The position numbers were made by a program, and so were the translations under genes. Source: Phycicoccus sp. Soil802 (GTDB taxonomy: Bacteria > Actinomycetota > Actinomycetes > Actinomycetales > Dermatophilaceae). From it: a stretch of 64,000 bases of DNA. The first letter of the stretch is position 1, and each line of letters opens with the position of its first letter. Where the stretch lies: assembly GCF_001429605.1 (NCBI RefSeq), contig NZ_LMSS01000001.1:433469-497468 (forward strand). The letters are read 5' to 3'. The notes beneath the pieces were generated by a model, which did no database searches, had not been told where the DNA came from, and saw only the letters and a program-made list of their open reading frames with translations. Positions 44,664 through 55,728 of the stretch are shown here, in pieces.

Positions 44664-44693
44664 TTGACCTCCGGTTCTGCGCCACCGTACCTT
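44664..44693 (+). promoter_or_regulatory. Promoter of the second MerR gene
   Basis: TTGACC (44664-44669) and TACCTT (44688-44693) with an 18-bp spacer form a good sigma-70-type promoter. It sits in a 223-bp gap before the MerR gene. The imperfect dyad AACCTC...GAGGGTT (near 44597-44622) lies upstream. Confidence 0.65.
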
Positions 44694-44715
44694 CGGCACA
44701 GACCCGTAATGCGAC

Positions 44716-44731
44716 CGGTGTAGTTACACCG
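44716..44731. promoter_or_regulatory. Palindromic operator in the MerR leader
   Basis: CGGTGTAGTTACACCG is perfectly self-complementary with 7-bp arms around two bases. It lies about 23 bp after the -10 hexamer of the MerR promoter and 65 bp before the gene, so it could be an autoregulatory operator or a site for another regulator. Confidence 0.6.
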
Positions 44732-44796
44732 TGCCACGTTGCGCAGAGACCACGACCCGAGCACGACCAAGCAGAAGTCTTCAGGAGGTGAGCGCT

Positions 44797-45378
44797 GTGA
44801 ACCCGAGCAACGAGGCTCCGCACGGCCACACGAGCGTGCCGGTTGCGGCACAGGGGCTGTTGTTCACGGACGACCTCCCGGAGCTGAGCGACGACATCGG
44901 CTACCGCGGACCCACGGCGTGCAAGGCGGCCGGCATCACCTACCGCCAGCTCGACTACTGGGCCCGGACCGGCCTGGTCGAGCCGTCGGTGCGCGGCGCC
45001 ACAGGCTCCGGCACGCAGCGGCTCTACGGCTTCCGCGACATCCTCGTCCTCAAGGTCGTCAAGCGCCTCCTCGACACCGGGGTCTCGCTGCAGCAGATCC
45101 GGGTGGCCATCACCCACCTGCGCGAGCGCGGCGTCGAGGACCTGGCCCAGATCACCCTGATGAGCGACGGTGCCTCGGTCTACGAGTGCACCTCGGCCGA
45201 CGAGGTCATCGACCTGGTCCAGGGCGGCCAGGGAGTCTTCGGCATCGCCGTCGGTCGCGTCTGGCGCGAGGTCGAGGGCGAGCTGGCCCAGCTACCCAGC
45301 GAGCGCACCGACGACGAGGTGCCCGCTGAGCACCCCGGCGACGAGCTCCGCGAGCGTCGCGCGGCCAGGTTGGCCTGA
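44797..45378 (+). CDS. MerR-family transcriptional regulator
   Basis: 193 residues. DDIGYRGPTACKAAGITYRQLDYWARTGLVEP, followed by GSGTQRLYGFRDILVLKVVKRLLDTGVSLQQIR, is a MerR winged helix; the rest is a short helical effector domain with an acidic tail. It corresponds to mycobacterial Rv1830, adjacent to gcvP-type genes. GTG 44797 is chosen because AGGAGGTGA (44783-44791) lies 5 nt upstream; the in-frame start at 44731 has no site. A stem-loop follows its stop. Confidence 0.88.
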   Translation: MNPSNEAPHGHTSVPVAAQGLLFTDDLPELSDDIGYRGPTACKAAGITYRQLDYWARTGLVEPSVRGATGSGTQRLYGFRDILVLKVVKRLLDTGVSLQQIRVAITHLRERGVEDLAQITLMSDGASVYECTSADEVIDLVQGGQGVFGIAVGRVWREVEGELAQLPSERTDDEVPAEHPGDELRERRAARLA

Positions 45379-45404
45379 CCGCACGCCCGATTCGTCCCAT
45401 CCGG

Positions 45405-45430
45405 CCCGTCGTCCTCTCGAGGACGGCGGG
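45405..45430. terminator. Stem-loop after the MerR gene
   Basis: CCCGTCGTCCTC (45405-45416) pairs with GAGGACGGCGGG (45419-45430) with one wobble. The loop opens by a pair or two. It separates the MerR gene from the riboswitch leader of gcvP; a short T-rich stretch (TCGTGTTGT) follows. Confidence 0.6.
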
Positions 45431-45459
45431 TCGTGTTGTAGATTGGCACCGCTGAACAT

Positions 45460-45610
45460 CCCGCGCGGGAGAGTCCCCGCGTGCACCCGGACGGGTCGCA
45501 CGGCGGGGCGCCGAAGGGGCAAACTCCCCGGAACCTCTCAGGCGCCAGGACTGCGTGGGACAGGCACCTCTGGAGCGGCCAGTGCGGCGTGACAGAAGGG
45601 GAGGCGATCC
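45460..45610 (+). promoter_or_regulatory. Glycine riboswitch (gcvT motif RNA), single-aptamer type
   Basis: The conserved glycine aptamer core is readable: GCGGGAGAG (45466-45474), GCGCCGAAGGGGCAAAC (45509-45525), CCCCGGAACCTCTCAGGCGC (45527-45546). Only one complete aptamer is present; GGGACAGGCACCTCTGGAG (45558-45576) resembles the vestigial partner stem of single-aptamer forms. A -10-like TAGATT (45441-45446) lies upstream. GAGGC (45602-45606) could pair with GCCTC (45631-45635) next to the gcvP ribosome-binding site, suggesting translational control. Glycine should turn gcvP on. Confidence 0.93.
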
Positions 45611-45635
45611 GAGCAATCCGACGTTCAGGAGCCTC

Positions 45636-48518
<2,883 letters not shown>

Positions 48519-48520
48519 GG

Positions 48521-51500
48521 TCAGGCCGCGGGGGCGGACTCGCCGATGCTGGTCTCGAAGGTGCTGGTCACCTGCACCGACGAGCCGCGCTCGGTCTTGC
48601 GGACCACGACCTGGCTCGGGATCCGGGTGCGCAGCTCGGCGACGTGGCTGACCACCCCGACGGCCCGTCCGCCCTCGCGGAGGTCGTCGAGCACGGCCAT
48701 GACCTGCTCGAGGCTCTCGTCGTCGAGGGTGCCGAAACCCTCGTCGACGAACAGGGTCTGCAGGTCGAAGCCACCGGCCTCCTCGCGGACGGCGTCGGCG
48801 AGCCCCAGCGCGAGGGCGAGCGAGGCCATGAACGACTCGCCGCCGGACAAGGACGTCGTCGCCCTCGCCTGACCGGTCCACAGGTCGATGACCTCGAGGC
48901 CCAGACCGCTGCGGGCGCCGCGGGCGGCCAGCCCGTCGGTGTGGCGGAGCTGGTAGCGACCCTCACCCATGTGGGAGAGCCGCTCGTTGGCCAACGTCGC
49001 GACCTTCTCGAGCCGCGCGGCCAGCACGAACGCGGACAGGCGCATCCGCAGCTCGTTGCTCGGGCTCGTGCCGGCGACCGTGTCGGCGAGCTCGCGGATG
49101 ACCCGGTGGTGCGCCTCTGCTTCGGTGATGCGCCCGCACCGGGCACTGATGCTGCCGCGGACGCGGTCGAGGCCGCTGATCGTGCGGCGCACCAGGGTGT
49201 CAGCGGCCACGGCAGCCGTGTGGGCGACGTGGGCGGCCTCGCGGGCGGCGGCCAGGCCCGCGAGGTCCACGTCGGCGGACTCGAGCGCCTTCTGGACCTC
49301 GGGCTCGGCCAGCGTGGTGCGGGCCACCACGGCCGCTTCGTCGTGGGCCGCGACGGCCGCACGGAGCCGGGCCACCTCGGCGAGCGGGAGCTGTCCGGCC
49401 CTGGCCTCCGCGGGGCCCGGAAAGCCTGCGGTGCGGAAGGAGTCGTCGGTCGCGGCGACCACCGTGGTCGCGTCACGCTCGGCGCGCTCGAGCTCACCGA
49501 CCGCGGCGGCGTGGGCCGCGGCGGCCATGACAGCCTGGGCGTGGCGGGCGCTGGTGGCGGACAACCGGTCGGGATCTCGGAGCTGCACCGCGTCCGAGCT
49601 GTCCGGCGCGTCGCGGATGCCGGTCTCGGCGCACGGACAGTGCTCAGCGTGCTCGCCGAGCGCCTCGGTCAGGTCGGCGCGGTCGATCTCCAGCTGGCGA
49701 CCGACGTCCTCGACCCGCGAGGCGAGCGTCGCGCAGGTCTGGCGGTCCTCCACGAGCGTGGTCGTCAGTGCCTCGACGGACGCAGTCAGGGTGGTCACCC
49801 GGCGGCGCGCCCGGTCCACGCCGCGCGCGCCCGCGGTGGCCTCGTCGAGGCGCTGGCGGGCCTGCGCGACGGCCGCTTCGAGGGCGACCTGGTCGCCCGA
49901 CTCGTCGCCGAGCTGCTCGCGGAGCTGGACCAGGGTGGCCGCGAGGGCCGCTGCGGAGCGTTCGATCGCCGCCAGCTCCTCCGCGGCCCGCTGCCACGCG
50001 GCCTCCGCCTCGGAGACCTGCTCCGCCGTGACCAGGTCGGTCGAGGAGGCGAGGTGGGGGTGGTCCTGGGCGCCGCAGACCGGGCACGGCTGGTCGTCCT
50101 CGAGCCGGCTGGCCAGCTCGCCGGCCATGGCGTCGAGTCGAGCCTGGCGGCGGTCCTGGTAGAGGTCGCGCAGGTCCTGGGTCGTGGTGCGTTGCGCGGC
50201 CAGCGCGGTGTGGCAGGCCGTCTCGCGGTCGAGTGCCTGGTCGAGGCTGCGGCGGGCAGCGAGCAGCGCACCGGCGCGCTCCAGTCGGGTCGTCGAGGAC
50301 TCCAGCTGCGCCGCGCCCTGCTCTGCGGCGGTCAAGGCGGTCGTCGCCTCGACCAGCTCCGTCCGCACCACGGCCAGACGCTCGGTGGACTGTGCGACGC
50401 TGCGGGTCGCGGTGGCCAGCTCGCCCTCGAGCAGCCTGGCAACCTGCTCCCGCTCGTGCACCGCTGACTGGGTGCGCTGCGCGGTCGCCAACGCCTCGGC
50501 GCCGGCGTCGAGCCGCCCGATGACCGCTTCGACGGCGGTCGAGCCGCGCCCGTCGAGGGCCCACCGGGCAACGTCGGGCCGGGTCGCGTCCATCCGGCCC
50601 CGTGCCGTCTGCAGGGCTGTGGTCACCCGGTCGAGGGCCTTGAGGTCACCTGCGACCGAGGCCGCGCGCTCGGCCAGCTCGATCCGGGCCGCGGCGGCGT
50701 CGCGGCGCTCGGCCCCGGCCTCGAGGGCAGACACGGCTGCCCGTGCGGCGAGTCCGCGCGACCGCCGGGCGACGGTCTCCTGGGCCAGGGCATGGGCCGT
50801 CGAGGCGGCTTCGTCAGCCAGGCGCGTCGCGTCGACCGCGGCCAGCCGAGCGGTGGATCCCTCGTCGAGCGCCTGCCGGGCCGCATCGAGGGCCGCCGGG
50901 AGCTCGTCGAGCGGCAGGTCGGACCAGTCGCGGGACCCGTCGCCGAGGTCGGGGGCATCGGCCAGCACGTCGGCGAGGACCGCCAGCTCGGCGTTGAGGG
51001 AGGCGCGCTCGTCAGCCACGAGGGCGGCAGTTTCCTTGCGCTGCAAGGCAAACCAGTCCTCGAGACCCGCGAACGACGACACGTCGAACAGCCGTTCAAG
51101 CAGCGACCGGCGCTCCTCGGGGGTGGCACGCAGGAAGGCGGCGAAGTCGCCCTGGGGGAGGAGCACGACCTTGCTGAACTGCTCGAGACCCATGCCGAGC
51201 ACGTCCTTGACGACCTCGGCGATCTCGTCGTGACGGGTGCTCAGGGCCGCCCACTCGGTGCCACGTCGCTCCCAGAGCACCGCCCTGGCATGCACCTTGG
51301 TCTCTCCCTTGCCCCGGGCCCTGGGACGCAGGAACTCCGGCGAACGCTCGATCTTCAGGCGGCGCCCACTGGCGGTGAACTCGAGGCTCACCGACGGGAC
51401 GGCCCCTCGCTCTGCGTGGTCGCTGTGCAGCTGCTTCTTCGAGCGAGCGCCGGGGACGTCGGCATACAGGGCGAACGCCACGGCGTCGAGCAGGCTGGTC

Positions 51501-51622
51501 TTGCCGGCGCCGGTCGCGCCGCGGATCAGGAAGAGTCCGCCGGCCGAGGCAGCGTCGAGGTCGACCTCGACGGTGGCCGCGAACGGACCGAAGGCGGTCA
51601 CCTGGAGCCGGTGGAGCCTCAC
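48521..51622 (-). CDS. sbcC: Exonuclease subunit SbcC (Rad50-like ATPase)
   Basis: 1033 residues. An SMC-type ABC ATPase split by two long coiled coils: Walker A GATGAGKTSLLDA near the N-terminus, a zinc hook CPVCG at the apex mid-protein, the signature TSLSGGESFMASLALALGLA and Walker B LQTLFVDEGFGTLDD at the end. A second C-x-C pair (CPCAETG) occurs later in the coiled coil. With SbcD it opens hairpins and protein-blocked ends. GTG 51622 overlaps the sbcD stop (GTGA). Confidence 0.95.
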   Translation of the reverse strand: MRLHRLQVTAFGPFAATVEVDLDAASAGGLFLIRGATGAGKTSLLDAVAFALYADVPGARSKKQLHSDHAERGAVPSVSLEFTASGRRLKIERSPEFLRPRARGKGETKVHARAVLWERRGTEWAALSTRHDEIAEVVKDVLGMGLEQFSKVVLLPQGDFAAFLRATPEERRSLLERLFDVSSFAGLEDWFALQRKETAALVADERASLNAELAVLADVLADAPDLGDGSRDWSDLPLDELPAALDAARQALDEGSTARLAAVDATRLADEAASTAHALAQETVARRSRGLAARAAVSALEAGAERRDAAAARIELAERAASVAGDLKALDRVTTALQTARGRMDATRPDVARWALDGRGSTAVEAVIGRLDAGAEALATAQRTQSAVHEREQVARLLEGELATATRSVAQSTERLAVVRTELVEATTALTAAEQGAAQLESSTTRLERAGALLAARRSLDQALDRETACHTALAAQRTTTQDLRDLYQDRRQARLDAMAGELASRLEDDQPCPVCGAQDHPHLASSTDLVTAEQVSEAEAAWQRAAEELAAIERSAAALAATLVQLREQLGDESGDQVALEAAVAQARQRLDEATAGARGVDRARRRVTTLTASVEALTTTLVEDRQTCATLASRVEDVGRQLEIDRADLTEALGEHAEHCPCAETGIRDAPDSSDAVQLRDPDRLSATSARHAQAVMAAAAHAAAVGELERAERDATTVVAATDDSFRTAGFPGPAEARAGQLPLAEVARLRAAVAAHDEAAVVARTTLAEPEVQKALESADVDLAGLAAAREAAHVAHTAAVAADTLVRRTISGLDRVRGSISARCGRITEAEAHHRVIRELADTVAGTSPSNELRMRLSAFVLAARLEKVATLANERLSHMGEGRYQLRHTDGLAARGARSGLGLEVIDLWTGQARATTSLSGGESFMASLALALGLADAVREEAGGFDLQTLFVDEGFGTLDDESLEQVMAVLDDLREGGRAVGVVSHVAELRTRIPSQVVVRKTERGSSVQVTSTFETSIGESAPAA

Positions 51623-52803
51623 GCCACGCCCCGTTGCTGGGCGGGCAGCGTCAGCGGCAGCTGGCCCTCGTCGTCGGCACCGGCACGCTGCACCCGCACG
51701 GCCTCCACGCCGGCGGCGAGCACGGCGCGCTCCTCCTCGGAGGGTCCGTGGCCAGCACGGACGTGGCCGAGGAACGAGCAGCACACGTCGAGGTCGGACT
51801 CCGCGGCGGTGCGCTGGGTGTAGCTGCGCACGGGCACCGGGGCGCCCTGCGGGTCGAACTGCAGCACCAGGGTGTGGGGGAAGCGCCGTCTGAGCTGCTC
51901 CATCGCCCCCAGCGGACGCACCGGGTCGGTCAGGGTCACTTGGCACCAGGCGCGTTCGGCGGGGGTCAGCGCAGGGTCGGTGAGCAGCAGGTCGATGTCG
52001 CCGCGCAGGACGGCCAGCGGGCGCTCGACCGGGGCGTCCACGGCCTCGACGCTCACCCCGGACCCAGTGACGTCGACGAGCCAGGACCCCTTGGTGTGAC
52101 CGGCCTCGCTGAAGGAGAGCGGCACCGGTGACCCGCTGTAGCGCACGGCCTCCCCGACCCGTTGGCGTCCGTGCAGGTGGCCGAGCGCCACGTAGTCGGC
52201 GCCGGCGAAGACCTTTGGGTGCACCGCGGAGACACCACCCACGGAGATGTCCCGTTCGGAGTCGCTGGTCGCCCCGCCGGTGACGAAGGCGTGCGCCATG
52301 ACGACGGAGGGCCCGCCCCGGGCGGCGCGGTCCGCGTCGACCCTGGCCATCGCGGCGCGCAACACCCCGGCGTGCGAACGCTCGGAGGCCTCGAGGGGGT
52401 CGGCCGCGACCGCCGGCTCCAGGTAGGGCAGGGGGTAGACGGCGACACCGTCGACGACGACGGGCACACCGATGGACTCGGTCGAGGTGCGGATGTGCAG
52501 TCCGGCGCGGGACAGCAGCTCGCTGGCGAACCCGAGGCGGATCGCCGAGTCGTGGTTGCCGCTCGACAGGACCACCGCAGCCCCGGCGTCGATCAGGCGC
52601 GTGACGGCGATGGAGAGCAGCTCGACGGTGTCGGGGGAGGGCAGGGCGCGATCGTAGACATCACCCGAGACGAGGACGGCGTCCACACCCTCCGCCCTGA
52701 CCGTCTCCACGAGGTGGTCGACGAACGCCGCCTGGGCGCCGAGCAGCCCCACCTGGTGGAAGGAACGCCCCAGGTGCCAGTCGGAGGTGTGGAGGAACCG
52801 CAC
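51619..52803 (-). CDS. sbcD: Exonuclease subunit SbcD (Mre11-like nuclease)
   Basis: 394 residues. Calcineurin-type phosphoesterase motifs in order: FLHTSDWHLGR, VSGDVYDRALPS, LSSGNHDSAIRL, MAHAFVTGG and VALGHLHGRQ, giving the two-metal active site. It is the nuclease partner of SbcC. GTG 52803 follows TAGCCT (52810-52815 on the minus strand) by 6 nt without a ribosome-binding site, again a leaderless arrangement. It diverges from the glutamate-cysteine ligase gene across 136 bp. Confidence 0.95.
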   Translation of the reverse strand: MRFLHTSDWHLGRSFHQVGLLGAQAAFVDHLVETVRAEGVDAVLVSGDVYDRALPSPDTVELLSIAVTRLIDAGAAVVLSSGNHDSAIRLGFASELLSRAGLHIRTSTESIGVPVVVDGVAVYPLPYLEPAVAADPLEASERSHAGVLRAAMARVDADRAARGGPSVVMAHAFVTGGATSDSERDISVGGVSAVHPKVFAGADYVALGHLHGRQRVGEAVRYSGSPVPLSFSEAGHTKGSWLVDVTGSGVSVEAVDAPVERPLAVLRGDIDLLLTDPALTPAERAWCQVTLTDPVRPLGAMEQLRRRFPHTLVLQFDPQGAPVPVRSYTQRTAAESDLDVCCSFLGHVRAGHGPSEEERAVLAAGVEAVRVQRAGADDEGQLPLTLPAQQRGVA

Positions 52804-52939
52804 GCCTGCAGGCTAGGAGAGCGGACCGACAGCCGTTGGCAGGCGCGCCCTGCGCATGGTTAGGTCGTCACACATCGACACATCCCGAGGCAAGGCGCCA
52901 CACCGGTGTCACGACCAGGGCTCAACCGGAGGAGGTTCC

Positions 52940-54421
52940 GTGGGCGAAGAGGTCAACGCGCAGAGCTATACGCGCGAGCAACGCCAGCGGTACCGCGAGA
53001 AGGTCCGGCAGAACCTCGACGTCTTCGAGCGGATGCTGGCCCAGAGCCAGTTCGAGTTCGACCGGCCGATGACCGGCATGGAGATCGAGCTCAACCTGGT
53101 CGACGACGCCTACCAGCCCAAGTTCGCCAACGCCGAGGTCCTCGAGGCCATTGCCGACCCCGGCTACCAGACCGAGCTCGCCCAGTACAACATCGAGCTC
53201 AACGTCCCGCCCCGCCCGCTCCCGGGCGACTCGGCGATCGAGCTCGAGGACGAGATGCGCGCCTCGCTCAACGCCGCCAGCGCAGCCGCCGAGAAGCGGG
53301 GCGCCCACATCGTCGCGGTCGGGATCCTGCCGACGATCATGCCCGAGCACTTCGAGGGTGACTGGATCAGCGCGAACAACCGCTACACCGCGCTCAACGA
53401 CTCGATCTTCTACGCGCGTGGCGAGGACATCTACCTCGACATCGAAGGGCCGACGGGGGAGCGCATCGCGACCTACTGCGACTCGATCGCCCCAGAGTCC
53501 GCCTGCACCAGCGTCCAGCTGCACCTCCAGGTCGCGCCGCAGGACTTCGCCGCACACTGGAACGCCGCGCAGGCGCTGGTCGCGCCGCAGATCGCCCTGG
53601 CGGCCAACTCGCCCTACTTCTTCGGCAAGCGGCTGCATGCCGAGACGCGGATCGAGCTGTTCAGCCAGGCCACCGACACCCGCAGCATCGAGCTGAAGAA
53701 CCAGGGCGTCCGTCCCCGCGTGTTCTTCGGGGAGCGCTGGATCACCTCGATCTTCGACCTGTTCGAGGAGAACGTCCGCTACTTCCCGGCCCTGCTGGCC
53801 GAGGTCAGCGACGAGGACCCGGTGGCCATGCTCGACGCCGGTGAGGCTCCCTCGCTGCCCGAGCTGCGGCTGCACAACGGCACCGTCTACCGCTGGAACC
53901 GGCCGATCTACGACATCGTCGGCGGCACGCCCCACCTGCGCGTCGAGAACCGCGTCCTGCCGGCCGGCCCGACGCTCGTCGACGTGCTCGCCAACGCGGC
54001 CTTCTACTACGGCGTGATCCGCAAGCTCGCGTCCGACGACCGTCCGCTGTGGACGAAGATGAGCTTCGCCGCCGCGGAGCAGAACTTCCACAACGCCGCC
54101 CGCGACGGCATCGAGTCGCGGCTCTACTGGCCGGGGTTCGGCGAGGTGCGGGCCGAGGAGCTCGTGCTCCGCCACCTCCTGCCGATGGCTCACGAAGGCC
54201 TGGCCGACTGGGGCGTCTCGGAGGCCGTGCGAGACCGCTACCTGTCCGTCATCGAGGGCCGCTGCAAGACCACCACGAACGGCGCGACCTGGCAGACCGA
54301 CACGGTCGACCGGCTCGAGGCCGGGGGTCTGGACCGCCAGAAGGCGCTGGCCGAGATGCTCAGGCTCTACGCCCAGCACATGCACAGCAACGAACCGGTG
54401 CACACCTGGCCACTGCCCTGA
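52940..54421 (+). CDS. Glutamate--cysteine ligase-family protein (GCS2 type)
   Basis: 493 residues. The GCS2 fold is recognised by MTGMEIELNLVDD, YNIELNVPPRPLPG, ACTSVQLHLQVAP and RVENRVLPAGPTLVDV. Such enzymes join glutamate to cysteine or another amine. Actinobacteria generally make mycothiol rather than glutathione, so the product could be gamma-glutamylcysteine for ergothioneine or another gamma-glutamyl compound; there are no egt genes next to it. GTG 52940 has GGAGGAGG just upstream. Confidence 0.85.
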   Translation: MGEEVNAQSYTREQRQRYREKVRQNLDVFERMLAQSQFEFDRPMTGMEIELNLVDDAYQPKFANAEVLEAIADPGYQTELAQYNIELNVPPRPLPGDSAIELEDEMRASLNAASAAAEKRGAHIVAVGILPTIMPEHFEGDWISANNRYTALNDSIFYARGEDIYLDIEGPTGERIATYCDSIAPESACTSVQLHLQVAPQDFAAHWNAAQALVAPQIALAANSPYFFGKRLHAETRIELFSQATDTRSIELKNQGVRPRVFFGERWITSIFDLFEENVRYFPALLAEVSDEDPVAMLDAGEAPSLPELRLHNGTVYRWNRPIYDIVGGTPHLRVENRVLPAGPTLVDVLANAAFYYGVIRKLASDDRPLWTKMSFAAAEQNFHNAARDGIESRLYWPGFGEVRAEELVLRHLLPMAHEGLADWGVSEAVRDRYLSVIEGRCKTTTNGATWQTDTVDRLEAGGLDRQKALAEMLRLYAQHMHSNEPVHTWPLP

Positions 54422-54453
54422 CACCGGCCGTCGGTCGTGTCGGCGCGGCGCGC

Positions 54454-54488
54454 TACCCTGTCAGTACACCTTGACGCCCTTGACGCCC
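54454..54488. promoter_or_regulatory. Candidate promoter/operator of the toxin-antitoxin pair
   Basis: A -10-like TACCCT (54454-54459) is followed by GTCA...TGAC (in 54460-54474) and an exact tandem repeat of TTGACGCCC (54471-54479 and 54480-54488). The short dyad and repeat between promoter and antitoxin gene fit an autoregulatory operator; the assignment is inference. Confidence 0.4.
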
Positions 54489-54544
54489 CCGAGGTCGCAG
54501 TGGCCGCGAGCAGCGGGGCGCGAGGCGGACCGGCAGGAGGACTG

Positions 54545-55090
54545 ATGACGGCACGGATCCGCACCACCACGGCGGTCGACGCGCTCACCGAGGCGGTGCG
54601 CACCCGGGTGGAGCAGCGTGCCGCCGAGCTGGCGGCCCAGGGACGTCGGCTCGACCTCGGTGACGTCGAGGCGATCGCCGACCGCATGGTCGCCGCCCTG
54701 CCGACGGTGCACCCCCTTGACCAGCCGCTCGGCCCGTTCTACGACACGGCCGGCCTGGTCGCCTGGTTGGGCATCTCCCGTCAGGCGCTCTTCGACCGGG
54801 TGCGCCGAGGCACCGTGCTGGCCTGTCGCACCGCCGACGGGCACCTGCTCTACCCGTCGCTTCAGTTCGGCCGCAACGGTGCGGTCCGCCCGGGTGTGCA
54901 GGAGGCGGTGGGTGCCTTCGTCCGCAAGGGGGCCGACGGCTGGTCCATCGGTGCCTGGCTCACGACGCCGTCCGCGGTGTTCGACGGCCACAGTGCCGTC
55001 GACTACCTCGTGGTGCACCGTTCGTCCCCGACCTCGGTGGCGCGGGTCACGGCAGCCGCTGCCGCGGACGCCAGCCAGTGGGCCGCGTGA
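54545..55090 (+). CDS. Xre/MbcA/ParS-type antitoxin
   Basis: 181 residues. The middle (YDTAGLVAWLGISRQALFDRVRRG) looks like a helix-turn-helix. The C-terminus (WSIGAWLTTPSAVFDGHSAVDYL) fits the DUF2384 toxin-binding domain, where WL-x-TP and a DG-x-x-x-x-D/DYL motif recur. It should neutralise the RES toxin encoded immediately downstream and repress their promoter. GGAGG precedes ATG 54545. GTGA overlap with the toxin gene. Confidence 0.78.
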   Translation: MTARIRTTTAVDALTEAVRTRVEQRAAELAAQGRRLDLGDVEAIADRMVAALPTVHPLDQPLGPFYDTAGLVAWLGISRQALFDRVRRGTVLACRTADGHLLYPSLQFGRNGAVRPGVQEAVGAFVRKGADGWSIGAWLTTPSAVFDGHSAVDYLVVHRSSPTSVARVTAAAAADASQWAA

Positions 55091-55728
55091 CGGGCCGCGA
55101 GCGGACCGCCCTCGGTCCGCCGCCCGCCTCCGTGGCCGGCTTCCCGGCATACTCCGTCGACGAGGGCACCGACCTGTTCCGCGCCCACGGGCGCGGCCTG
55201 GGCCCGTGGTGGTTCGGGAACGACGGGACCGGTCGGTTCGACCTCCGGACGCCGCGGGGCACCTGCTACTTCGCGCTCGACCCGTTGAGTGCGTTGCGCG
55301 AGAGGCTGGGCCCGGTCCTCGGCGGCTCGCAGGCGGTCCCCGAGAGCCTGCTCGAGGAGTCGGTGGTCTCGCGCTTGCGGCTGTCCGCGGCGCGCGACGT
55401 CGCCAACACCCAGGACCGCGGTGCGGCAGTGTTCGGGGTGACCCGCGAGCTCGAGTCGACCGTGCCGTATGCCGTGCCGCAGGCCTGGGCGCGCGCCTTC
55501 GACGAGGCGGGGTTCGGGGGAGTGCGCTACGGCCCGCGGTTCACGCCGGGCGACTCGAGCGCACTGGCGCTGTTCGACGCCGAGGGAGCTGCGGACTGGC
55601 CGGTCGACCCCGATCCCGTTCCGGCGCAGCAGGTTCCGGGCGCTCCCGCGGCCCTGCCGAACCCTCGACGCAGCGACCTCACCGTGGTGCGACCGCCGCG
55701 CACGCGCGCCGTCCGCGAGGGCAGCTAG
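55087..55728 (+). CDS. RES-domain toxin (NAD-targeting ADP-ribosyltransferase/phosphorylase fold)
   Basis: 213 residues. LFRAHGRGLGPWWFGNDGTGRFD, TPRGTCYFALDPLSALRERLG and AWARAFDEAGFGGVRYGPRFTPGDSS carry the conserved Arg, Glu and Ser of the RES family. Known members (MbcT, ParT, Res) consume NAD or modify a nucleotide-metabolism enzyme, stalling growth. GTG 55087 overlaps the antitoxin stop (GTGA). It ends in a CTAG shared with the stop of the converging ABC gene. Two octamers lie within it. Confidence 0.85.
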   Translation: MTGRERTALGPPPASVAGFPAYSVDEGTDLFRAHGRGLGPWWFGNDGTGRFDLRTPRGTCYFALDPLSALRERLGPVLGGSQAVPESLLEESVVSRLRLSAARDVANTQDRGAAVFGVTRELESTVPYAVPQAWARAFDEAGFGGVRYGPRFTPGDSSALALFDAEGAADWPVDPDPVPAQQVPGAPAALPNPRRSDLTVVRPPRTRAVREGS

